60,000 nucleotides of DNA from NCBI GenBank assembly GCA_963575745.1, contig CAUYUJ010005014.1:176001-236000 (forward strand). Reading direction: 5' to 3'. Within the stretch, counting starts at the first letter, position 1. Each line of letters starts with the position of its first letter. The notes under the pieces were generated by a model. The model worked only from the letters and a program-made list of their open reading frames with translations. It made no database searches and had not been told where the DNA came from. This stretch comes from Prorocentrum cordatum (lineage: Eukaryota; Sar; Dinophyceae; Prorocentrales; Prorocentraceae). Position numbers and translations under genes: made by a program. This document shows positions 19,415-29,446 of the stretch, in pieces.

Positions 19415-19610
19415 CGTACGGCAAGTTCGTGTCGTGCCGACTTCGGCGTTGTTCCTGACACTGCTGGGATCTTTCAACTTTGAATGATCGGCCGCTTCAA
19501 AAATGTCGGATCGCTCAACATCGGCCGATACTGAGTCGCCAGCGGCGTTCAATGTTGAACGTCGGCGGCGGAGTCGCCGCCGGTCGACTCGCCGCAAACC
19601 TACCGTAGGC
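19415..19610. mobile_element. MITE family 2 (TACGG-CCGTA inverted ends), copy 1
   Basis: About 196 bp, beginning CGTACGGCAAGTTCGTGTCG and ending with its near complement (AACCTACCGTAGG). Internally it has the TTCAACTTTGAATGATCGGC block shared with copies at 34,102, 35,025 and 37,904. No ORF, so it is a non-autonomous DNA element by appearance. Confidence 0.7.
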
Positions 19611-19880
19611 TGAAAGCGCAGGTCTGCCGCGATACGCTCGCCAAAATGTTGGCCAACGCGTGCCGAGCCAACACGCAACGTGATAACACGGACGTGCTGA
19701 ACACGTTACGTGTTGCGTTGGAGTACCATGTGGGACCTGCTCTAGAGCAGGAACATATCGTAGACGAATGTACCCTTTCTCCCACCTTAATCTGCGCCGA
19801 ACGTAATGGCCGCTTTTTCTATAGCCCCATCCACCCCGAATGTGTCTATATATATATATGTGTATATATGTATATATACT

Positions 19881-21745
19881 AGAACCATCGCGCGCGCTTC
19901 GCGCGCGCTCAGGCTCTAGCCCAGGCCGGGGGGGCGCTGGACGATCTTGGACAACGCTATCAAGCACAGGCGCGCGACGGCATCTGAGGAGCTTCTGGGG
20001 TGTTCCACATGCTTCGTCAACTGGCTGTTGGAGGCACCTCTTGGGTGCCTCTTGGGGGGACGTCTGAGGGTCCCTTGGGGGCATCGGTTCTGCAATCTGA
20101 AGCCGTCATTGGCCGTCTTGGCTGCGTGGAGGCCCGACTTGAGGCCACCTGCGGCCAGATTGAGGCAATCCGGAAGCCTCCCGGGGGCCTCCTGGAAGCA
20201 GTTTTGGTGCATTTGGGGCACTCTTGGGCTTTTTAAAAACCTCTTGGACGTCTCCCAGGGGCCTTTTGGGCCCTCAGGCAGCTTTTGGGGCCTCTTGCAG
20301 CCTCCTGTGGGCCTTGTGGTGGGACCGCTCTGCTGTTGGGTCGCGTTCCCCTTCTCGGGCCTCTCTTGGGGCTCTTGGGGCCCTCTCGGGCCGTCTTGGG
20401 CGCCTCAAGCACCGTCTTGGGGCCCTCGCAGACCGTCTTGGGGCCCTCTTGGAGGCCTATTCCTCTATGTGGGAGCGGTATTGGAAGCCTTTGGGGCCGT
20501 CTTGGAGCATCGGGATGCCAAAAGGCCGAAAAAAAAACGTCAAAGCCCAATCGTAAAACAATGAGTTGTGCCTCTTGGGGCCACCTTGGGAGATCTCTTG
20601 GAGCCTCGTCGGCCCTCTTGGGAGCTTCTTGGGGGCCTCTTGGATCCGATTGGGGGCCTCCTGGGACTTCCCGAGAACCTCTCGGGGTAGAAAGCTCGGA
20701 TTCTCGGTTCATGTTTCCCTTCTTGGGCCTCTCTTGGGGCCGTCTTGGGGCCCTCTCGGGCCGTCTTGGGCGCCTCAGGCACCGCCTTGGGGCCCTCGTG
20801 GGCCGCCCAGGGCCCTCTTGGAAGCCTCTTCGGCTATCTTGGAGCTGTCTGGGAGGCCTCTTCCTCCTCCTCGTCCCCCTCCTCCTCCTCCCACTCCAGC
20901 TCTCTCTCTCTTCCTGATCTTCCTCCTCCTGCAGCGTGTTCCGGAAGGCTCCCGCCGGAACATGCTGTGCACAAGTGCTGTCACTGCTGCCGCCACCGTG
21001 CCCTGGGTGGTGGGTCAGAGGCCTCATGGGTGTTGCTTTGGATCTCGTGGTTGGCCTGTCGGGGACGTCGTGAAGGCAGTTTCGCAGCTTCTCGGTAGCC
21101 GTTTTGGGACCGTTGTGGGGCCTCCTCGGGCTGCTTTGTGGCCTCTTTAGGCCTCGTTTGGGCCTCCTGGGTGCCTCTTGGGGGCCTCCTGGGGCCTCTT
21201 GGGGGCTCCTTGGGGCCTCCTGGGGCACTCTTCAAGCGGGAGGGTCGAATTTTGGAGTCGTGGTCCCCCTCGTGGGCGCATCTTGGGGCCGTCTTGGGGC
21301 TCTGTTGGGCTGTCTTGGGCGACTCTGGGGCCGTCTTGGGGCCCTCTTGGGCCGTCTTGGGGCGCTCTTGGGGGCCTATTGAGCCGTCGTGGAACGTCGG
21401 ACAGCCGAAAAGGCTGGAAGGCCAAAATCGTTCGAAAACCTTCGTAAACTTGACGATTTCGGCCTCTGGAAGCGCTCTGGAGAGGCGTCTTGAAGCGTCG
21501 TGGAGTGCCTTGGGGGGCCTCTCGGGCCGTCTTGGGCCTATCTTGGGCGTCCTGGAGCGGTCTTTCGGCGACTCGGGGCCCGCTTGGGCCGTCTTGGGAG
21601 CCTCTGGAGGCCCTCCTGGACTATTTTGGACCTCCCCGGCCGCCCCTCCTCCCATGGGGGGTCGGAGGCGGCGCCCTCCGAGGCCCAGGACGCGGAAACC
21701 CTTTTAAAAACACAGGGAAAATGAGCCCCAGTACCCCCATGGAGG
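19881..21745. repeat. 1.86-kb repeat, copy 1, headed by a GC hairpin
   Basis: Begins after a TA run with a hairpin (19,881-19,917: AGAACC ... GCGCGCGCTTCGCGCGCG ... GGCTCT). It continues with a unique-looking 200 bp and then about 1.5 kb of degenerate 11-12-bp repeats of the GCCTCTTGGGG type. It ends in the block GAGGCCCAGGACGCGGAAAC ... ATGAGCCCC. A second copy starts at 22,569. Long ORFs in several frames are artefacts of the short period. Confidence 0.8.
20933..20964. repeat. Inverted repeat AGCGTGTTCCGG / CCGGAACATGCT
   Basis: One-mismatch hairpin inside the 1.86-kb repeat; its duplicate is at about 23,642-23,673. Related hairpins occur at 22,072-22,105 (AGCGCGTTCC / GGAACGCGCT) and 22,167-22,200 (AGCGCGTTCCGG / CCGGAACGCGCT). 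Confidence 0.75.
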
Positions 21746-22568
21746 CTTTTCGGCGCTCTTGGACCGATGGGAGCTCGAAAACGCGAGAAGCCAAAAACAT
21801 TGAAAAGAACATTGAACATATACGACTTTGGCCTCTCCGGGCCGTACCGCGATACCTATCAGACTTCTTGGGGTCTCTTGGAGGCCACCTGGGAGCCTCG
21901 AGAGCCGTCGGAAGGCTGACTTGGGCTGCTCGGGAGCGTCTTGGGCCATCCTTTCGCATTCTGGGGGCTCCTAGGGGGCGTCTTGGGCCCTCCTGGAGCG
22001 CTGTGGAGGCTGCCCAGAAAGGCTGGGGCAGCAGTGCCGGGAGCGTCCCCGAGATGTGGCCATATCTTTTCAGCGCGTTCCAGGAGCATCTTCCCGGAAC
22101 GCGCTCGTGGCAGGGCGCCCACGTCCGAGGACGTTGGCATGGGAAACCGCAGCGCGTGATCATTCCAGCGCGTTCCGGCGAAGACCGTCCGGAACGCGCT
22201 TGGGCAAGCGCTGGGTTTGAGGAAGGCGAGTGGGAACCGTTCAGGCAGTTTGGGATGCTCGGGGCAAGAGGCGGAAGCCATCCTCAGAAGACATGCAGTC
22301 TTCCTGGAGCCGTCTTGCAGAAAACAAAAGAAAAATGAGACCCTGCAGTCGTTCCTGGAGCCGTCTTGGAGCCCTCTTGGGCTGCCCTGGAGCCTGTTGG
22401 AGCCCTCTGCGGAATGGTCTTGGAGCCCGCGCCGAGGATCTGGAAAATGTCCGGGACCATCGCGGCTGCCTCCGAGGCCCGGGACGCCGAAACCCCGTGA
22501 AAACACAGCGAAAATGAGCCCCGGTACTCGCATGGAGGGTCGGGCAGCTGTTTTCGGGCCCCTGGGTT
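21746..22568. other. Spacer between the two 1.86-kb repeat copies
   Basis: Contains two GTTCC/GGAAC hairpins (22,072-22,105 and 22,167-22,200), a further copy of the repeat-end block (22,478-22,550, GAGGCCCGGGACGCCGAAAC), and no convincing gene. The shared end block suggests the locus grew by tandem duplication followed by partial loss. Confidence 0.5.
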
Positions 22569-24425
22569 AGAACCATCGCGCGCGCTTCGCGCGCGCGCTC
22601 AGGTTCTAGCCCAGGCCGGGGGGGCGCTGGACGATCTTGGACAACGCTATCAAGCACAGGCGCGCGACGGCATCTGAGGATCTTCTGGGGTGTTCCGCAT
22701 GCTTCGTCAACTGGCTGTTGGAGGCACCTCTTGGGTGCTTCTTGGGGGGGCGTCTGAGGGTCCCTTGGGGGCATCGGTTCTGCAATCTGAAGCCGTCATT
22801 GGCCGTCTTGGCTGCGTGGAGGCCCGACTTGAGGCCACCTGCGGCCAGATTGAGGCAATCCGGAAGCCTCCCAGGGGCCTCCTGGAAGCAGTTTTGACGC
22901 ATCGAGGGCACTCTTGGGCTATTTGAAAGCCTCTTGGACGTCTCCTGGTGGCCTTTTAGGCCCTCGGGGAAGCTTTTGGGGTCCTCGTCGGACCACTTGG
23001 GGGCCTCTTGCGGCCTCCTGTGGGCCTTGTGGGGGGACCGCTCTGCTGTTGGGTCGCGTTCCCCTTCTTGGGCCTCTCTTGGGGCTCTTGGGGCCCTCTC
23101 GGGCCGTCTTGGGCGCCTCAAGCACCGTTTGGGGCCCTCGCGGGCCGTCTTGGGGCCCTCTTGGAGGCCTCTTCCTATATATGGGAGCGGTATTGGAAGC
23201 CTCTTGGGCCGTCTTGGAGCATCGGGATGCCAAAAGGCAGAAAAAAAAAAAAGCCCAATCGTAAAACAATGTGTTGTGCCTCTTGGGGCCACCTTGGGAG
23301 ATCTCTTGGAACCTCGTCGGCCCTCTTGGGAGCTTCTTGGGGGCCTCTTGGATCCGATTGGGGGCCTCTTGGGACTTCCCGAGACCCTCTCGGGGTAGAA
23401 AGCTCGGATTCTCGGTTCGTGTTTCCCTTCTTGGGCCTCTCTTGGGGCCGTCTTGGGGCCCTCTCGGGCCGTCTTGGGCGCCTCAGGCACCGCCTTGGGG
23501 CCCTCGTGGGCCGCCCAGGGCCCTCTTGGAAGCCTCTTCGGCTATCTTGGAGCTGTCTGGGAGGCCTCTTCCTCCTCCTCGTCCCCCTCCTCCTCCTCCC
23601 ACTCCAGCTCTCTCTCCTCCTGATCTTCCTCCTCCTCCTGCAGCGTGTTCCGGAAGGCTCCCGCCGGAACATGCTGTGCACAAGTGCTGTCACTGCTGCC
23701 GCCACCGTGCCCTGGGTGGTGGGTCAGAGGCCTCATGGGTGTTGCTTTGGATCTCGTGGTTGGCCTGTCGGGGACGTCGTGAAGGCAGTTTCGCAGCTTC
23801 TCGGTAGCCGTTTTGGGACCGTTGTGGGGCCTCCTCGGGGCTGTTTTGTGGCCTCTGTAGGCCTCGTTTGGGCCTCCTGGGTGCCTGTTGGGGGCATCCT
23901 GGGGCCTCTTGGGGGCTCCTTGGGGCCTCCTGGGGCACTCTTCAAGCTGGAGGGTCGAATTTTGGAATCGTGGTCCCCCTCTTGGGCGCATCTTGGGGCC
24001 GTCTTGGGGCTCTGTTGGGCTGTCTTGGGCGACTCTGGGGCCGTCTTGGGGCCCTCTTGGGCCGTCTTGGGGCGCTCTTGGGGGCCTATTGAGCCATCTT
24101 GGAACGTCGGACAGCCGAAAAGGCTGGAAGGCCAAAATCGGTCGAAAACCTTCGTAAAATTGTCAATTTCGGCCTCCGGAGGCGCTCTGGAGAGGCGTCT
24201 TGAAGCGTCGTGGAGTGCCTTGGGGCGCCTCTCGGGCCGTCTTGGGCCTATCTTGGGCGTCCTGGAGCGGTCTTTCGGCGACTCGGGGCCCGCTTGGGCC
24301 GTCTTGGGAGCCTCTGGAGGCCCTCCTGGCCCATGGGGGGTCGGAGGCGGCGGCCTCCGAGGCCCAGGACGCGGAAACCCTGTAAAACACACCAGGGAAA
24401 TGAGCCCCGGTCCCGCCATGGGGGG
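22569..24425. repeat. 1.86-kb repeat, copy 2
   Basis: Near-identical to 19,881-21,745 with small indels, including the GC hairpin head (22,569-22,607) and the end block near 24,355. After it the sequence runs into a TA microsatellite at 24,466 and then the tyrosine-recombinase retrotransposon. A 537-codon plus-strand ORF across this copy is a repeat artefact. Confidence 0.8.
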
Positions 24426-24462
24426 TGGAGGCACCTGTCCCGGGGCCCCCGGCCTCGCCCCC

Positions 24463-24465
<3 letters not shown>

Positions 24466-24502
<37 letters not shown>
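24466..24502. repeat. TA dinucleotide run, left flank of retrotransposon
   Basis: Pure AT alternation that stops six bases before the terminal repeat of the retrotransposon. A matching TA run borders the other end (31,203-31,231). Confidence 0.9.
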
Positions 24503-24506
<4 letters not shown>

Positions 24507-24507
24507 C

Positions 24508-24666
24508 GCAGGGATCCCAACCCGCACGACCAGGGATGGCGGAAGCCTGTTGGAAATCCGTATTTCCACAAGCATCGAACTGCTGACAGCAGCTGTACAT
24601 CAAGAGAAAGTTCGCAACTGAAACTGAGAAGACTCGAGCGCGCGCACACAAACTTCACAGAAATCC
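24508..24666 (-). repeat. Split direct repeat B2 (element 3' terminus)
   Basis: 159-bp copy from GCAGGGATCCCAACCCGCAC to TTCACAGAAATCC. It contains the palindrome CTGCTGACAGCAG at 24,580-24,592, a possible recombination core. Confidence 0.85.
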
Positions 24667-24692
24667 AGGTGGCGGTGGGTGAAGGCGGACGG

Positions 24693-24773
24693 TGCCGAAA
24701 GACCTCCAGAGCACAAATGTGCACGGTCGTGCTCGAAGAGAGGTGAGGCACAATTATCTTCAAAGAACGTCAT
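24693..24773 (-). repeat. Split direct repeat A2 (internal)
   Basis: 81 bp from TGCCGAAAGACCTCCAGAGC to TTCAAAGAACGTCAT, repeated at the far end of the element (31,119-31,199). Confidence 0.85.
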
Positions 24774-24776
24774 TAT

Positions 24777-24935
24777 GCAGGGATCCCAACCCGCACGACC
24801 AGGGATGGCGGAAGCCTGTCGGAAATCCACATATTCACAAGCATCGAACTGCTGACAGCAGTTGTACATCAAGAGAAAGTTCGCAACTGAAACTGAGAAG
24901 ACTCGAGCGCGTGCACGCAAACTTCACAGAAATCC
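24777..24935 (-). repeat. Split direct repeat B1 (internal)
   Basis: Copy of B2 at an offset of 269 bp, with the same CTGCTGACAGCAG palindrome at 24,849-24,861. Confidence 0.85.
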
Positions 24936-25039
24936 CGCATTCATCCCGTATTGGGAGCTGGTGAGGAGCGGAACATAAGCGAAATCACCTTGACCTCTGG
25001 CCGCTGAAAAGAAACGATTCTTTTGCGGCCAACCTCCGA

Positions 25040-26480
25040 GAGGCGAGGGCTGCAGCTGAGAGCTGAGCGCGAGACAATTTGGCGAGCTGGCGAGTCAGGC
25101 GGCGCGCCTTCTTGTAGCGCCGATGCTGGCGGCGCACTCTTAGCGCTTGTGCATTTGCACCTCTGCAAGGGCACGGGCCTTCAGAGCGAAGTCTGACGAG
25201 GCGCCGCCATGGCGCAAGGCGTGCGGGCAGAGCCTGAGCCTCTGCAAGCCGGCGGCGTCAGCCGCCTGGCGGAACGCCAGCTGGAACTCCCTGGCCCCGA
25301 ACGGGGAGAGCGGCCTGGTGCTGGGCGTGGCTGCCTTCAGGTGGCGAAGCAGCCTGGCCACCCAGCGACGGGGCGCAATGCCGGGCCCGCCGCCGCCGAA
25401 GATAACCGCGTCGTCGTGCTTGCCCGACTTCGCGGTGATCGACGGCGGCGCGTCGCGCGGCGAGCTCGGCGCCAGGGCGATCGAGACCTGGGGGTAGCCC
25501 GACGTCGCGGAGTGCCTGAGGCAGGTGACGTCGCAGCCCTTGATGCTCAGCAGCTCGGAGAGCCGCAGGTAGCCGTCGAACGCGACCGCCACGGCCGAAG
25601 AGCCGCTGCTGGGGGGCGGGGGACCCCAAGCACGGCTCGATGATCAGCACCGCGGCCTTCCAAGGGCAGGGGCCCCTCTGCTCGCCGGGGGTCGCCTTCG
25701 AGAAGCCCTTCAGCGTCAGGCGCGCCTGCGGGAAATCGGGCGCCTCCTTGAGATTGATCTGCCCCTCGAAGGCGTAGCCGTAGAGGGCCGCGCGCGCCGC
25801 GGCGACCCCGTCGCCCGCCAGGAAATTGCGCTGCAGGTAGTCGACCATCAGCTTGTCCCTCTGCGCGGGCGTCTGGACCAGGCAGTGGTGGAGGGCTGCG
25901 AAGCGCCGAACCTCGGCCGCGGCCTTCGCGTAGTGCTGCTGGGTCATCGGCTTGACGCGGCGCCTGGCGAGGAAGTCCACGCGGGCCACGTCGTTGTGCC
26001 CGGCGCGCTGCTCCCCGATCGTCGTCCGCGGCCGCCGCGCTCGGGGCCGGCCGATCGGCGCCGCGGCCAAGGCCCGGCGCGCCGACGCAGCGGGGGCCCG
26101 CTGGCGCCAGGGGCCGCGGCGGGCACTGGCCGGCTCCGAAGCGGCGCTGGCGGCACCGCTCGGCAGCCAGGGCCTGCGAGGGGCTGCTGCCCCAGTCGAC
26201 CTGGCTGGGGCGCCACTCCTGGTGGCCGGCTGGCGGGCAGACTGGGTCAGGCGTCGCTGTCCAGTCGGTGACGCCGGCGGCGGCAGCCAGGCGAGCCTCC
26301 CCGCGGCGTCGAGGCCGAGGACCATCGACCCGGGCGGCACGAGGGGCGCACGCTTGCAAGATGCCGGCCCACTTTCGAGCCAGCGCCTCCGGATATCGCC
26401 CAGCAAGACTTGTCTTCCAGGCGGTGCCCTTCCCCGGACCGAGCCGAACCAGGCCCTCAAGGACCTCGTGAACATGATCA
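25040..26480 (-). pseudogene. Tyrosine recombinase of the YR retrotransposon, frameshifted
   Basis: The N-terminal core-binding half is seen as VKPMTQQHYAKAAAEVRRFA, RDKLMVDYLQRNF and YAFEGQINLKEAPDFPQARL (about 25,700-25,970). A frameshift at a C run near 25,620 leads into the catalytic half: FDGYLRLSELLSIKGCDV, with the first catalytic Arg in the LRLSEL box, then LCPHALRHGGASSDFA with the His-x-x-Arg box. The frame stops at 25,140. In the next frame RVRRQHRRYKKARRL supplies the expected nucleophilic Tyr (codon 25,114-25,116), as in related RGRWxxxxSxxRYxKxxR tails. These residues are the hallmark of the lambda-integrase superfamily, which would integrate the circular cDNA. At least two frameshifts make the gene non-functional. 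Confidence 0.8.
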
Positions 26481-27180
26481 CGGGAACAGCTGGCTTCGAG
26501 GGCCTGCAGAGGCTTCAGATCTGTGACGGCGGTTGTGGGCTTCAGGTAGCGGCAATTGTAGTGGCAGTAATGCATGTGAACGAAATAATGACGGTGGCGT
26601 TCCAAGAAAGCGATGACCTCGGGACACTTTCAAAGACGAGACGCTGAAGGATTCTCAACTGACCATTTAACTCCGATACGAACGCCGGCGAAGGATGTCC
26701 AGCGTAAAGGCGACCGAGCTGCCACCCGAGGCCAAGTGCTTTGCCCTGCTCCTCGCTGGGGTGGCCTGGCTGAAAAGGCGTGCAAGGGGTGCCGAGGTGG
26801 ACGTGCCACACATCCCGGCGAACAATCAGCGAGCGGATCGCGCCAATCACATTCTTGTCGGCCAGGTCGTGCCAGGAGCCGCGCGAGATGTCGACGGGGA
26901 TCCAAGCCTGGAGGCCCTCGTCGAGGCAGGCGGCCGTCAGCCGAGCGCAGCCGGCGTAGAGCTCGAGGATGCACCGAGCCCTGGCGCGGGTGCGCGGCCG
27001 GCCGCCAAGCAAGTGGGGCCCTGCGCCTTGGCCCGCGGGGGGCCCTGGTGAGCAGGGCAGCTCGCCGGTCCCGACAGCGGCGGCTGGGCCGGCAGGCGGT
27101 ACCTGCGGCGTGGGCGGCAGGCTGATGGCGACGCCGAGGTCGCGAGCCCCGCCCCGCTGCGTCTGGCCGGTCGCGAGCTC
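26480..27180 (-). pseudogene. Methyltransferase-like domain of the YR retrotransposon
   Basis: After the RNase H region the minus strand reads RARCILELYAGCARLTAACL, an AdoMet-binding motif I-like glycine-rich loop after a beta strand, then VPVDI-type acidic turn (IPVDISRGSWHDL) and WHVHLGTPCTPF, resembling the xxPPC-like loop of DNA methyltransferases found in DIRS-type elements. A frameshift near 26,590 leads to HYCHYNCRYLKPTTAVTDLK and GTAWKTSLAGRYPEALARKW, a tail seen in dinoflagellate relatives. The catalytic status is unknown. Function in the element (self-methylation or regulation) is not established. Confidence 0.6.
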
Positions 27181-27770
27181 GAAGCGGTCGGCGGCCCTGG
27201 AGTCGTAGTCGGTGGGGTTCCGCTTGCTCTCCGAGTAGCGGTGGTAGTGCTGGATGCCCGTGGCGAGCTGCCGAGCGGCGGCCTGGCATGCGAGCTGCCG
27301 CAGGACACGGTTGGCACACCTGCCCTTCTCGAAGGCCACCATGGACGAGAGGTTGTCGCCTATCGACAGGACGCGGCAGCCATGGGCCGCGACGGACCGG
27401 GTGGCCGAAGAGGAAGGCGCCCCGCACCACGAGCTGCCACCTGTGAGCCGCCAAGGCGGAGTCGGGCAGGGCCGGGATACCCCCCCGGCAGGCTGTGGCT
27501 GAGGGAGCCTCGACGTCTATCCGCGCGGCGCGCCAGCGGCGCGGGCCGCTGCGGCCAGGAGGCGGCGGGCCCAGGCCGGCGAAGGTGGCGTCGTCGCTGG
27601 CGCCGGCGGCGTAGCTGGCCAGCGTCGAGCACTCGGCGCCTGGAAGGTCCCCGGGATCGTCGGAGTAGCGGTCGAGGGCTAGGAAGCGCCAGCGCTCGCG
27701 GTAGGCCCCGATGCCCCTGAGCTCGTCGGGCTCGAACTTGGACGCGGCCAGAGCGTAGCCCCACATGCTG
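27180..27770 (-). pseudogene. RNase H domain of the YR retrotransposon
   Basis: A segment LAAHRWQLVVRGAFLFG is followed, after a frameshift near 27,390, by GDNLSSMVAFEKGRCANRVL, RQLACQAAARQLATGIQHYH and RNPTDYDSRAAD. This resembles the DIRS-type RNase H, with an Asp-Asn box (xDNxSxV) and a C-terminal WxxSExNxADxxSR that is eroded here to YHRYSESKRNPTDYDSR. It would degrade the RNA strand during cDNA synthesis. The reading changes frame at about 27,770 (from RT) and again at 27,390. Confidence 0.65.
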
Positions 27771-29446
27771 GGGCGCCGAGGTCGACGCCCGCGAGCGGGA
27801 TCAGCGCCTTCACGAGGCCGAGCTCGCGCAGCTGCTCCACGTCGAACTTGTAGTAGTCGCAGTCCGAGTAGGCCACGCGGTAGAGAGAGCTCAGGATCGC
27901 CAGGGCGGGCCGCATGAGCATGAAGTGGTAGACGACGTGGCCAAGGATCACCTCCATGGCCGTCGCCGCGCAGCCGCGGCGGTCGATCAGGGCGGCGACG
28001 GCACGATGCAGCCGCCAGGCCCGGTCGCGCTGCGGCACGGCGCGGCCGAGGAGGAAGTCGAAGCGGACGCCGCAGCAGACGAAGTCCTGCGTCGCGTAGC
28101 AGACCTCGTGAAAGGAGAGGCCGCGCCTCTCGAACTCGCGGAGGATGGCGCGCAGCGCGGCGTCCACGAGCTCCCGCGGGGAGCCGACGACGTCGGCGTT
28201 GTCGACGTACGAGGCTCCCGCCAGCTCGCCGCGTCCGAGACGGGCACGGGGGGCGCGCTCGGAGACGATCCTGGCGGCATCCGCGGGGATCGAGAGGACC
28301 TGGCCGATGCCAATCCTCGTGACGTCCTCAGTGATGGCATTACAAATGAAGAGTGACCAGCTCCAGCCCATCGCGAGACCCTGGAAGCAAGGGTAGACCA
28401 CTGTGTCAGGGTCGACGCGGACGTAGGAGCGGCTCACCTCGTCGTAGACGGAGTCCAAGTCGAAGTTCTTGATGGCCTTGGGGAAGTCAAAGCAAAACCA
28501 GGAGCCGATCTCGAGCCACTGCATCTGGTAGAAGCCCTGGCGGAGGTCGGCACTGGCCCCGTGGTAGCCTGAGTCGCCGTCCACCGGCGTGTCGGCGTCG
28601 AGGCAGAGGCCGCTGAGCGCGGCTGCGGAGCCGAGCTCGGTCCGCGGCGGCCGACGGTGCATGGCCGAGGGCTCCCGGCCATGGATGACCATCCTCAGGG
28701 GCCCGTCCTTCTTGCCCACGAAGAAGATGCTGGCGCGGGCGCGGCAGCGGGTCTGCACGCCCACCAGCCCGATGCGGATGAGCTTCTTGAAGAGGTCGAG
28801 CCGGGGCTTGGGGTCGCGTCTCAGGTTGACGTCCCAGAACGGGCACGCGGGGGCCAGCTCGCCGGTCTCGGTCATCGCGTCCAGCACCGCCTGCGACCGG
28901 TAGATGTACCTCTCGGGGTGGTCGATGAGCGGCAGCAGCGAGCCAGGGGCCAGCGAGCGGATGGGAAGCGGCCGTATGCCGCTGTCGAGAATCTTCAGAC
29001 GATGCGCTTCATAATGGCGAACGGGAGTCGAGAATGGAGTGAAGCGCCTCATCACCGTCCTCGCCGAGCGGCTCGCCGAAGGCAGCCATTCGCTGATGAA
29101 AGCGCTGGAGAACAGATGCTTGGGCAGCGTTCGCGGGCAAGGCCGAGGCGAGACGCCGCGCAGCCGCCAGCGGCGCGTCCAGGTCGTTCAGAGCCATGAT
29201 CGCCCGGTTGCACCGCCGCCGCACGCCGCGCGAGGTGCCGCGTGGCAGCACGCCCGTCGGCGTCGCTCTGCCGAGCAGCGGCAGAGGGAAAGGGTCGCCG
29301 TGAGCGCGGCCAGTCAAAAATCGAGGGGCCCCTTCGGCGGCAGGGCCTCTCGCGCGGCCCCCAGTGAACCAGACCGCGGAGGACTCGAAGGCCGAGCGAC
29401 GCTGGGGCGAGCGCCGCCTCTCCGCGGCCTGGCCGACGGGAGTCAT
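27770..29446 (-). pseudogene. Reverse transcriptase of the YR retrotransposon (YVDN box), frameshifted
   Basis: The pol frame opens at ATG 29,446, overlapping the Gag stop by ATGA (MTPVGQAAERRRSPQ). It shifts frame near 29,015 and then runs open to about 27,770. RT landmarks in order: RCRARASIFFVGKKDGPLRM (fingers), ADLRQGFYQMQW (palm, motif A), FQGLAMGWSWSLFICNAITE (motif B, usually QGxxxSP) and SYVDNADVVG (motif C, codon of the Asn 28,198-28,200). The catalytic box is normally YVDD; the second Asp is Asn here, which should abolish polymerisation. Motif order and the RNase H, methyltransferase and YR downstream define a DIRS-like pol. Confidence 0.85.

Noticed and set aside
23008-24621. 537-codon plus-strand ORF
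   Set aside because: It lies entirely in CTTGGGG periodic DNA and a TA run, and several frames are open at once; composition is only Gly, Leu, Trp, Ser, Pro.
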